From G963663495 sp963663495 (GTDB taxonomy: Bacteria; Bacteroidota; Rhodothermia; Rhodothermales; Bin80), in the NCBI GenBank assembly GCA_963663495.1, contig OY760427.1, forward strand, positions 620,001 to 684,000: 64,000 nt of DNA, read 5' to 3'. Below, in pieces: positions 9,601 through 17,398 of this stretch. The notes under the pieces were generated by a model. The model had not been told where the DNA came from. It saw nothing but the letters and a program-made list of their open reading frames with translations, and searched no databases. Each line of letters begins with the position of its first letter. The first letter of the stretch is position 1. The translations under genes were made by a program, and so were the position numbers.

Positions 9601-12600
9601 GCTCTACCACCGCAACAAGTGTGTCACTAGACGTCCAGTCAAACTTGATGTCTTTCATAACTGCTCCCTCGATGTCCCGTGCCTTGGCAGCAAGACGCAC
9701 AGTATCTCCTAACGCCACTACGCTGATTCTTGGATCGACCGTGACGGCGCCCACTCCGGTTGAAGTGGCCGCAGTCGAGACCTCGTCCGTGGTGGACCAA
9801 TCGGCGGGATCTGGGAGTCCGTAACTGCGTGCCTCCACAAAGCGTGCTCCCGCCAGGGTAGAAATCGCTTTATCGTAATTCTCCTTCATGGTAACGGCAG
9901 GCACATCAATGAGCATTGCCCGGACCTCTCCGGTTGCCGCGTCGCGTATAATTGCCGAGGTTCGATCGGATTTGTTATCCAGGACCGCCGATGCACCCTC
10001 CGGTCCCCGCAGCGAGATTTCTGCTAGGTTACGCCAATCCGGATCGGCAGGGAGCGCAAATGCGAAGCCCTCGCGCCCGTCTCCGTTCCCTGTCTTCAAC
10101 AAATCGAAGCGAACCGTGAACAACTGCTCACTGATCGCTGACCGCCCTGTCAATTCGTATGGACCGTCCGACGGCGGCTCATTCGATGCGTGCACCAAGA
10201 ACGCAGGATTCAGGAAAAGCTCGCCATTTTCGTCACGTCCACCCCAGACCAAAAGCGCCTTCCCTGACACTACCGATCTATCCATGTTCTTTTCTCGTCG
10301 CAGACGGTGGCGAACCATTCTTTTGAAATGCCACTCGCCGACCCATGTCGGGCCACAATAACTCATGAAGTCGCTAATGTTGGGAGCGATCACCGACTTG
10401 GGTCCGGTTTCAATATCGAATCCGAAGCTTCCAACCTTCCCATCCGGTTCTGGGTACAGGGGATCACCGTTAACCCCACAGGGCGCATGGCCCAGACTCA
10501 TGTTGTGTCCCAGTTCATGCGCGATAACCCCGGAGTTGAACCACGACCAGGCAGCCCAGCCGTCTCGCCAGGCGACACCGGCAACACCGACTTGAACATC
10601 ATGTCTTGATGTGAGGCCCAAGTAGTACCCTGTACCACCCTCCATAACACGGAGTGCTTCCGTCTCGTCAAGGATGTTAAAGCCACTGCGCGACGTTGTG
10701 TATACAGGCGCATGAAGTGTCACATCCAAGTCGCCCACCGGCAGAAGGTCTCTCGTATCCGACAAGACATCCGATGACGGCGAGAGATCGTCCGTCAGAT
10801 CCACAATCTCCTCATCGGGATCCTGGGGCCATATCCAAGGGATCACCGTCAAATCCATGGTGGGCAATTCCGTCACGTTCGCCTGTAGCCGACCTTCGCT
10901 GGGTATCCGGCGCACGATGTCAACAGTGTTAGCCAATGTCCCGTTAGGGTCGACGTCAATCACCATCTCCAAGCCTGGTTGAATCAGCCAACCCGGTACG
11001 ATTGCATTGACCGATTGCGACGCATCGCTCTCGCCCACTTCCTGCGGCACCGGTCCCGGCTTGCCTGGAATGTCCAGAACTTGCTCCAACGTGCCAGCCA
11101 AGTAGAATTGGGCCTGCACATCTGGAAATTGCTCAACGTTGTCGCCCGCTGTAACGAACGCCCGTAACAGCGCCTTCCTTCCTGCTACGAGCGGTACACG
11201 ACCGTTTCTGGACTGAGTAGCTTGGACGATATAGGCATCATTGGCAATGGATTGCCCGCAAGGCTCTGCATAGCCCTCTTCCATCCGATCAAACCATTGC
11301 GTAAACTCAGCGTCTCCAAAGGGGGCGCACAACGCCGTTTGTTCAACGTCTAGCCCCTGCACATCCAAGCGGGTCAGCTCGCGCGGGATTGCTCCTGCCA
11401 ATCCAGGATTCTGTCCCAAAAGCAGTACTTGGAGACTCGACAAACCACCCCATTCACTTGGGATTCCGCCTTCGAACCGGTTAGACGAGAGGTTGAGATA
11501 TTCCAAGTTTGACAACTGACCGATCTCGGAGGGGAGGTTGCCGTTCAATTTATTCCAGCCCAAGTTCAAAGCTCGGAGATTTACCAGATTGCTGAGCGTA
11601 GAAGGGATCGGGCCCGTCAAGTTGTTGAAGTCCAGTCCAAGGTCATCAAGGTTTGTAAGGCTACCCAGCTCAGGGGGAATCTCTCCACTTAGATTCGAAC
11701 TCGCCAGAAAGAGACGGGTGAGACTGGTCATACTCTTCCACTGCCTGGGAATGGAGCCGGTGAACCAGTTTCTTGGAGCAAACAGAGTCCGAAGTCTTGT
11801 GAGTTTGCCAAGCTCCGGCGGAAGTTCACCGTAGAGTTCGGATTCAGAGAGATACAGTATTTCCAGGTTGTGCAGGTTCCCTAATTCCGGCGGAATACGA
11901 CTCTCGAAATAGTTGCCGTCCAAGGCTAATTCAGTCAGAGCGGTCAACTCCCCCAACCATGCAGGCATTGGACCCTCAAGACCCGTGTACCTCAAATAGA
12001 GCTTCTGTAGCCGGACTAGTCGCCTAAGTTCGGAGGGGATGGGGCCAGAAAGATCGTTCGATTGAAGATTCAAGTGCTTCAATTTGGTGAGATTACCCCA
12101 CTCAGGTGGGATACTGCCCCAAAGCCGGTTATAGGCTGGCCAGTCGTACCCAAAGTCCAAGTATCGGAGCTCTGATAGTCCGGCAATTACCTTCGGAAGA
12201 CGGCCCTTGAGGTCGTTGCCCTTTAGGTCAAGTTGTACGACACGCCCAGCCTCGGTTGTGACACCATACCATTCGTCCAGAGGGGCGCTGGTCAACCACC
12301 CTTCTCGTCGTGTCCAGTTCACTCCGGCCGTAGCTCTGAACAATTGTTCAAGGATGACACGGTCGGTAAGGGGAGCATTGCCCACCAGGATCGTGGCTGT
12401 ACCTGTAATGGTGGCCAATGTCGCCGAAATTGTTGTTACACCAAAATCGACAGCCGTCACCATACCAGTCGAATCCACCACGGCCACGGAGGGATCGGAA
12501 CTTGACCAATCGAAGGTCAGGCCTGTTGTAGCAAGACCGTCCTGGTCAAGGACTGCTGCCTCGAGTTGAACACTCTCACCAGGCGCCTCAATTCTGTCGA

Positions 12601-12979
12601 TCTGTGGTGCCTTCGGAGTAACGATGATCCCCCCATTACCATCATAGCCACCTCCGCTCGCTACTAAGACCAGCCTTCCGCTGTCGTCTACCATATCCTC
12701 ATCCTCTGCCGCCGTCAATGTCACTAACTGTCCTGTACTCCAGTTCGATGGAGTAAATATCAGCTCGGTCTTGTCCAAGCCGATCTTCGTCTCATCAGAC
12801 CTCAAGATGGACACGGTCACGTGTGCCGCTGGCTCTGTGGAGAGCGCCACCGTGAAAGCCACAGATTCCCCCTCTTGGACCGTCATGTCCTGTGGAGTGA
12901 CAATGAGTCTCTGCGCAAACAGCGTCAGGGGAGAAAAACAAAACGCTGCCAGCAGCAACGCTATCGAGACATTTCTCAT
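6689..12979 (-). CDS. Giant secreted LRR-metzincin protein with two LRR-protease modules
   Basis: A 2096-residue exported protein. Order: signal peptide (about 1-22, ending LTLFAQ); Calx-beta-like segment (about 24-105); BIG2-type Ig domain (about 118-200); plant-type LRRs of the GxIPxxLGxLxxL class (about 205-570); a beta-rich linker; a metzincin-like zinc site HELGHNMSLGH at 821-831 with a Met-turn DFMSYCG downstream; two more BIG2 domains; a second LRR array; a second site HEVGHAMNLFH at 1856-1866 with DVMGYCG. The second half repeats the first. Both active sites keep the three His and the Glu. No T9SS C-terminal domain is visible. A paralogue with a single module lies at 19782-22952. Likely an exported or surface protease acting on other organisms or matrix; the substrate is unknown. 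Confidence 0.85.
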   Translation of the reverse strand: MRNVSIALLLAAFCFSPLTLFAQRLIVTPQDMTVQEGESVAFTVALSTEPAAHVTVSILRSDETKIGLDKTELIFTPSNWSTGQLVTLTAAEDEDMVDDSGRLVLVASGGGYDGNGGIIVTPKAPQIDRIEAPGESVQLEAAVLDQDGLATTGLTFDWSSSDPSVAVVDSTGMVTAVDFGVTTISATLATITGTATILVGNAPLTDRVILEQLFRATAGVNWTRREGWLTSAPLDEWYGVTTEAGRVVQLDLKGNDLKGRLPKVIAGLSELRYLDFGYDWPAYNRLWGSIPPEWGNLTKLKHLNLQSNDLSGPIPSELRRLVRLQKLYLRYTGLEGPMPAWLGELTALTELALDGNYFESRIPPELGNLHNLEILYLSESELYGELPPELGKLTRLRTLFAPRNWFTGSIPRQWKSMTSLTRLFLASSNLSGEIPPELGSLTNLDDLGLDFNNLTGPIPSTLSNLVNLRALNLGWNKLNGNLPSEIGQLSNLEYLNLSSNRFEGGIPSEWGGLSSLQVLLLGQNPGLAGAIPRELTRLDVQGLDVEQTALCAPFGDAEFTQWFDRMEEGYAEPCGQSIANDAYIVQATQSRNGRVPLVAGRKALLRAFVTAGDNVEQFPDVQAQFYLAGTLEQVLDIPGKPGPVPQEVGESDASQSVNAIVPGWLIQPGLEMVIDVDPNGTLANTVDIVRRIPSEGRLQANVTELPTMDLTVIPWIWPQDPDEEIVDLTDDLSPSSDVLSDTRDLLPVGDLDVTLHAPVYTTSRSGFNILDETEALRVMEGGTGYYLGLTSRHDVQVGVAGVAWRDGWAAWSWFNSGVIAHELGHNMSLGHAPCGVNGDPLYPEPDGKVGSFGFDIETGPKSVIAPNISDFMSYCGPTWVGEWHFKRMVRHRLRREKNMDRSVVSGKALLVWGGRDENGELFLNPAFLVHASNEPPSDGPYELTGRSAISEQLFTVRFDLLKTGNGDGREGFAFALPADPDWRNLAEISLRGPEGASAVLDNKSDRTSAIIRDAATGEVRAMLIDVPAVTMKENYDKAISTLAGARFVEARSYGLPDPADWSTTDEVSTAATSTGVGAVTVDPRISVVALGDTVRLAAKARDIEGAVMKDIKFDWTSSDTLVAVVEQAGLITALRPGFVTIMATADGVQGTADVQIERRSDSIMLTPVAATVAAGGTVQFVATVQDAQGIPRKDVALTWSSSNTSVAWVNSRGLAFGWRAGKAIVTVQADRDLSASAEVTVEGSLEAERFALTRFYARLRGEQWADSRNWLTDAPLDQWYGVTVDAQSGRVTELSLGRNNLRGELGPELGLLAELKALSLGGNTIRGQIPPEIWQLRQLLSLDISSTGLTGQLSPEIGNLSHLNDLFLSDNGLTGPLPSTLGDMQELRFLDLSGNLFEGNIPEQIGNLEHLTSINLTHNRLSGAIPASLMANEKLFYLSLSHNKLSAIPASLPEIDHLQEIDLSHNQVRAIPASLAKLRKLHTLNLSHNQVSEIPPSLAENNDLQYLNLSHNQLAGHISASVGELGKLSRLFLNNNQLSGNLPAALSQLDFLAEIHLQNNTALQGALPSEWVERNQTVQVQARGTGVCAPRNPGARDWLRSNDLTYIPFCSEDVAVFAYLVQSIQSREYPTPLIANEAALLRIFISANGDATMPAVRASFHKDGQLVHSGTVPTGVTPIPAKIDEGDLSKSVNMVVPGSVIQPGLEMVLEIDPGGTLDPALGIPRRIPTQGRTQLDVQAVPDLDLTAIPFLLVDNPDSTLVEAVNDIETDPGLFQKVDQILPIDEIALTVHEPILTTTSTDATEILHETEAIRVIEGSDGYYMGVYRHIRDGILGQAASIGGRSFVTLAHNGVLAHEVGHAMNLFHTWCNVRGDDPNYPWRDGRTGSWGYNFATGELVEPEATDVMGYCGRQWISGYHFQRALDHRLRTESDTEPNRIAQPVLLVWGGVDATGQPYLKPSFIVDAPPKLPTKGGDHQLTVSTDGGQAVASLTFDMPRTAHAEGRSVFVFAIPVPDGLSGVIEHITLNGPGGSATLDSENSQTTILILDPDSGKVRGLLTDPTPSMVMQLTDDLDSPFPGFEVVTSSGLPEVQYERR

Positions 12980-13094
12980 CAGAAATCAGGGAGAATCCTC
13001 CAAGTTACAAAGCCAATTAAAGGAAAATTGAGTAGCGAAAGTAAAACTTTGTCAGAAACCTTGCATGGGTGTACTGGAATACTGTCATCGCAGG

Positions 13095-13190
13095 TCATAC
13101 CTACCTGCCGGCCTCCGGATTGGGGCAGCTGCGCGGCGAGGGGCGTTCTCAGTGGAAACCTCAAAGACCCGTGAAAATGATGCGGTGCTG
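13095..13190 (+). pseudogene. TnpB C-terminal tail remnant
   Basis: Nucleotides here match the 3' end of the intact tnpB genes: the region coding ASGIGASARRGAF and the following MTREID block is recognisable as GAAARRGAF and KTREND with several changes. Only about 30 codons survive. Confidence 0.6.
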
Positions 13191-13562
13191 GGCGCGTGGT
13201 TCCGTTTTTACGTATTTGAAATCCAATTAAAGACGATTCCGAGCAGGACATTTTACGTACTCTATCACACCCCCTTGGGACTACTGTCTACGCCATAAAT
13301 GCTCTGAGATATCGGAGGCGGTCAATTACGGACTAACCCTCCAAACGATCAAGTCGAGCCTCCTGTCACAACTCGTCTGCCATTGGCAGCCACGCCGGAT
13401 AGAGTCCCATCATTTTCTGTGGCCTTGCCTTTGATGTCGGTATCAGGCTTGCTGACTGGTGTGAATATCTACAGAATCAGTGGTGTGGGGTAACCCCACA
13501 TTCGACAAAATCTCTGCCACGTACGTGACCAGCAATTTGTACTTTCAGTCTATCAACACTGC
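13191..13562. other. Intergenic region between divergent genes
   Basis: About 370 bases upstream of the VPS10-like gene. It includes a short perfect hairpin around GTGGGGTAACCCCAC near 13487-13501. No convincing gene or promoter motif was recognised. Confidence 0.4.
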
Positions 13563-15036
13563 GTGATAGCCATGCCTACAAATGCCTTGCGAAATCTTGC
13601 CCTAATTGGACTCATACCCACATTGGCCATCGCCCAGTCTCCGGAAATGGTGTCCCTGGTGGAAGCCACTGATGCAGAGGCAAGAAGTACAGTGATGGAG
13701 CAGCGGCTTCAACTAACGGAGCAGTCACTACTGATCAACGTCCCCTTCCAGAGTATCGGGCCCACCATCATGAGCGGGCGAATCGTGGATGTGGATGTGA
13801 ATCCGGCAGACCCGACCGAGATGTATGTGGCTTACGCTTCAGGAGGGCTATGGAAATCGTCCAATAACGGCATGTCATTCGAGCCCCTCTTTGATAATCA
13901 GGAGAGCATGACCATAGGTGATATCGCCGTTAATTGGAAAGCAGAGCCTCGGACTGTTTGGGTCGGTACCGGCGAAAACAACAACTCAAGCCGGTCGTCC
14001 TGCGGGTACCGGGGTGTACGTGTCCCACGATGGCGGCGCATCCTGGGTGCACACTGGACTAGGATCCACGCACCGCATCGGGCGGATCATTCTGCACCCA
14101 GAGGATCCACAAACCGTGTGGGTCGCGGCGGCAGGACCGCTGTACTCGCGCAGCGAGCACCGCGGCGTTTACAAGACTACTGACGGAGGCGCCACTTGGA
14201 AGATGACGCTGGCAGGCACGGAAATCGCTGGTGCAATAGATCTCCTGATGCATCCAACGAATACGAACGTATTATATGCGGCGATGTGGCATCGCGAGCG
14301 CCGCGCGTGGAATTTCGTGGAGGGGGGTGAGGCATCCGGAATCTATCAATCCACCGATGGCGGCGAATCATGGATGCGATTGGAAGCCGATGGTTTTCCG
14401 ACGGGAGCCGGGGTTGGTAGAATTGGCTTGGCAATGTCCCAACAGACGCCGCAGATCATTTATGCGCTTTTGGACAACCAGTACCGTCGACCCGAAGAGG
14501 AAGGTGAAGAAGTACCGCTGTTGACCAAGGACGCTCTGCGTGATATGTCACGTGAGGCGTTCCTGGAACTGGAGGATGAGGCCATCGCTGAGTACCTGGA
14601 GGAATACAATATCGACTCGGAATATGATGTTGAAGAGATTCGTCGCATGGCACAAGAGGAGGAGTTGGAGCCCGTCCACTTGGTTTGGTACGTAGAGGAT
14701 GCAAATCGTGAATTATTCGATACGCCGGTCCTAGGTGCCGAAGTATATCGCTCGGAAGACAGTGGATCCTCGTGGCAAAAAACACACGAGGAGCCGATTG
14801 ATGGTCTGTACAACTCGTATGGCTATTACTTCGGGGAGATTCGGGTTGACCCGCTGAATGATCAGCATATCTACATACTCGGTGTTCCATTGCTCAAGTC
14901 TGAAGATGCTGGCAAGAGTTGGAAGTCAATTGGCAAGCCGAATGTTCACGCGGATCACCAAGCGATGTGGATTAACCCATCCAGGAGCGGGCACATCATA
15001 AATGGTAACGACGGCGGGCTCAATATCACCTATGAC

Positions 15037-15234
15037 CCTGCAATATTCATGATGTACCCTGTTCGGGTCTAAAAGTGCTGTTTCGGTACCTGCAGGACCG
15101 ATTGTGCATTGTTCATGCGTAGGGACGACCATGAGCCTACAATATTCATGATGTACCCTGTTCGGGTCTAAAAGTGCTGTTTCGGTACCTGCAGGACCGA
15201 TTGTGCGTTGTTCATGCGTAGGGACGACCATGAG
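15037..15234. repeat. 99-bp tandem duplication at the IS1380 end
   Basis: Two adjacent units, 15037-15135 and 15136-15234, differ at only a few positions. Each starts with the terminal inverted repeat (CCTRCAATATTCATG), so the element has two candidate left ends. Confidence 0.9.
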
Positions 15235-15401
15235 AGGGGCTGAAAACACCAGTTTAGGCCCTTTTCCCGACACGATAGCGGTCACATTACCGAGATTTTG
15301 GGAAGACGTCTGTCGGGTAGACACACCTCTGCCTACCTTCTCTTTCCGCTTTCCGCGTTGGGCGCCTGCGGTGTCGAAGCGCAGGCGCAAATATGACTTG
15401 G

Positions 15402-16937
15402 CTAGCTCTTCAAGGGAAGCGTGATCCATGTGAGTTGACAATAACGTCGCCAAAATTGCTCCCATGCAGCATCTGCGCTGGCGGCAATGTGGATAACGAT
15501 GTTGCGCGCGTGTTGTACGAAGCGGGCCCCCACCTTGAGTACACGCTCGCGATAGGTGCTCAGACTTATCTGGGATTCGTCAGGCTCCCGCATAAGGCAG
15601 CGCCCCACATGCATGAGCTGATAAGTTAGAAGGTATACCTGTAGCAGGACCTCGTTCTCGGCTCGGATCTCGGCATCCTGTTCCGACCCATCCTGTTCCG
15701 ACTCATCCTGTTCCGACTCATCAGGCACCCGCACTACAGGCCGGCCCTTATAGTGTGTCTTCGGACGGAGAACCGACGACAGCGCCATGGAGCAAGCCGC
15801 ATTCAGCTCCCCGAAGTGCTTTTCCGCCTTTCCTCTCTTCCGGTACAGATTCACAAGCTGCTCTGCCGGATAGGCTTCTACATCCAGATCGGTGATCAGA
15901 TAGAAATGCCGCGGAAAAAGCTCTCCCGGCACCGGAACAACCACGAGCACCACACGACGCTCTACGGACCAGCACTTTGCACGGTAGCGCAGTTCGTGGT
16001 AGCATTCGTCCGACGGCTGATCACCCTCCAAATGAGGCGCCGCAAGCCCGTCAATCACATCGTTTCCTTTCAGACGCATCACGTAGCCGATACGGTCGTT
16101 CTCCAGCTTATCACATAATTCGCCACTGTTGAAGCCTGCGTCCAATCGGACAATGACCTTGTCGGCCACATGTTCACGCAATGCCAGCCCAATGCGTCGA
16201 ATGAAACCGTAGCAGTCCTTCACCACATTCTGCGTGCCCCCTCGCAATTCCGCCCCCAACATGTCGCCCGACTCACCGCATATGGCGATAAGGGGCAGAA
16301 AGATGGTGCGCTTATAATATCCGTTCCACTTGCTGCCCTGCTGCTTGCCATGCGTATCTACCGGTACACCGTCCACATCAAAGACCACCTCGGGGCGGCG
16401 CTTCCCGCCACCACGCTGCAGCAGGTGCTCCATGGCGAATGTCTCTACAAAAAGGCGCAACTTCTTGAAATTCTTTTTCCCGGCCAACATGTGCACGAAG
16501 CGAGACATGGTTGGCTGGGATGCCAGGGACCTATCGTCCTGTAATGCCCTCATACCCCTTTTGGAAGAAGTGGCCACGCGCATGGCGGGGTCCCTGCGAA
16601 GCTTGTCCGCATCTGACTGACGTCCCCACCCCTGCACATGTTGCAGCAGTAACTGCCGCACTAACTCCTCAAGGCTATGCGTAATCCGAGCTTGGGACCG
16701 ATTGTCCTTAAGCACGGAAGCGAGTCGGCATGCCAAGGTGCTGATCACCATGAGCAGGCGCATAGGAATGACGCCGGCATCCGATGTTAGATTATCGGTC
16801 TTGGAGCGTACAACTTTAGTGGACTTATTGAACTGGCAAGCGAACAGAAGGTTGGATTTGGGATCTGGCATCGGGCGTGTTACAGGGTGAATGGGTATTG
16901 GGGTTTCTGAACGTTTGAGCGTCGCACAGGATCCCAT
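15402..16937 (-). CDS. IS1380-family transposase
   Basis: A 511-residue DDE transposase. The N-terminal block LTSDAGVIPMRLL with ITHSLEELVRQLLLQ is the usual IS1380 opening. Catalytic acids are visible as Asp in VVFDVDGVPVDTHG, Asp in VIVRLDAGFNSGEL, and Glu in YRKRGKAEKHFGELN. A small tandem repeat of DESEQ/DGSEQ (about residues 403-418) marks a low-complexity insertion before the C-terminal part. The frame is complete and the element has intact ends and a target duplication, so it may be active. Its insertion inactivated the VPS10-like gene. Confidence 0.88.
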   Translation of the reverse strand: MGSCATLKRSETPIPIHPVTRPMPDPKSNLLFACQFNKSTKVVRSKTDNLTSDAGVIPMRLLMVISTLACRLASVLKDNRSQARITHSLEELVRQLLLQHVQGWGRQSDADKLRRDPAMRVATSSKRGMRALQDDRSLASQPTMSRFVHMLAGKKNFKKLRLFVETFAMEHLLQRGGGKRRPEVVFDVDGVPVDTHGKQQGSKWNGYYKRTIFLPLIAICGESGDMLGAELRGGTQNVVKDCYGFIRRIGLALREHVADKVIVRLDAGFNSGELCDKLENDRIGYVMRLKGNDVIDGLAAPHLEGDQPSDECYHELRYRAKCWSVERRVVLVVVPVPGELFPRHFYLITDLDVEAYPAEQLVNLYRKRGKAEKHFGELNAACSMALSSVLRPKTHYKGRPVVRVPDESEQDESEQDGSEQDAEIRAENEVLLQVYLLTYQLMHVGRCLMREPDESQISLSTYRERVLKVGARFVQHARNIVIHIAASADAAWEQFWRRYCQLTWITLPLKS

Positions 16938-17398
16938 TCAAACCGTGTATAGTCAACATATTACACCATAATATTAAACGACGATTCCCCGCCACTTAAC
17001 TCCCTCATGAATAAGGGAGGATGACGACGGAAAGACTTGGTTCAAGGCCAATACGCCGGCTGTAGGCCAGTTTTATGCGATTGCAGTGGATGATGCACGA
17101 CCGTACCGCGTCTACGGTGGGTTGCAGGACAATGGAGTATGGGGTGGGCCGCACACCTACGAACACACTCTTGGATGGCATAGTCGGGGCGAGTACGCGT
17201 ATGAAGGATTACTCGGTGGAGATGGGATGCAGGTCGAGATAGACACGCGTACCAATGACTTAATCTATACCGGGTCGCAGTTCGGATTCTACGTACGTAT
17301 AGATGCCACCGCGGGCAGCCGTTCCTCTATCCGTCCGCGGCATACGCTAGGGGAGAGGCCGCTGCGGTTCAATTGGCAGACTCCCATTCATCTTTCAA

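Larger units (their letters stand above)
15037..17020 (-). mobile_element. IS1380-family element inserted in the VPS10-like gene
   Basis: A 1984-bp element. The ends read CCTGCAATATTCATG (left) and CCTCCCTTATTCATG (right, complement strand). The 5-bp target duplication ATGAC is at 15032-15036 and 17021-17025. It holds one transposase gene. The left end carries a 99-bp tandem duplication. A solitary copy of this end lies at about 33250-33416. Confidence 0.9.
13572..17398 (+). pseudogene. VPS10/sortilin-like beta-propeller protein, broken in three ways
   Basis: Begins with a signal peptide (MPTNALRNLALIGLIPTLA, cleavage after AIAQ) and carries repeated BNR/Asp-box motifs such as SNNGMSF, SHDGGASW, TTDGGATW, STDGGESW and SEDSGSSW, as in the large VPS10-domain exported proteins of Bacteroidota/Rhodothermota. 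First lesion: a one-base frameshift near 13990, where WVGTGENNNSS must continue as AGTGVYVSHDGG in the next frame. Second: an IS1380 insertion at 15037-17020 in codons for ITYD, with target duplication ATGAC; the frame resumes DGKTWFKANTP at 17026. Third: the gene stops dead at the IS1634 boundary at 17399, after NWQTPIHLS, and the remaining C-terminal part is not present in the window. Confidence 0.85.

Noticed and set aside
15037..15234. CRISPR-like direct repeats
   Set aside because: Two adjacent 99-bp units without spacers at an IS end; no array and no cas genes anywhere in the window.
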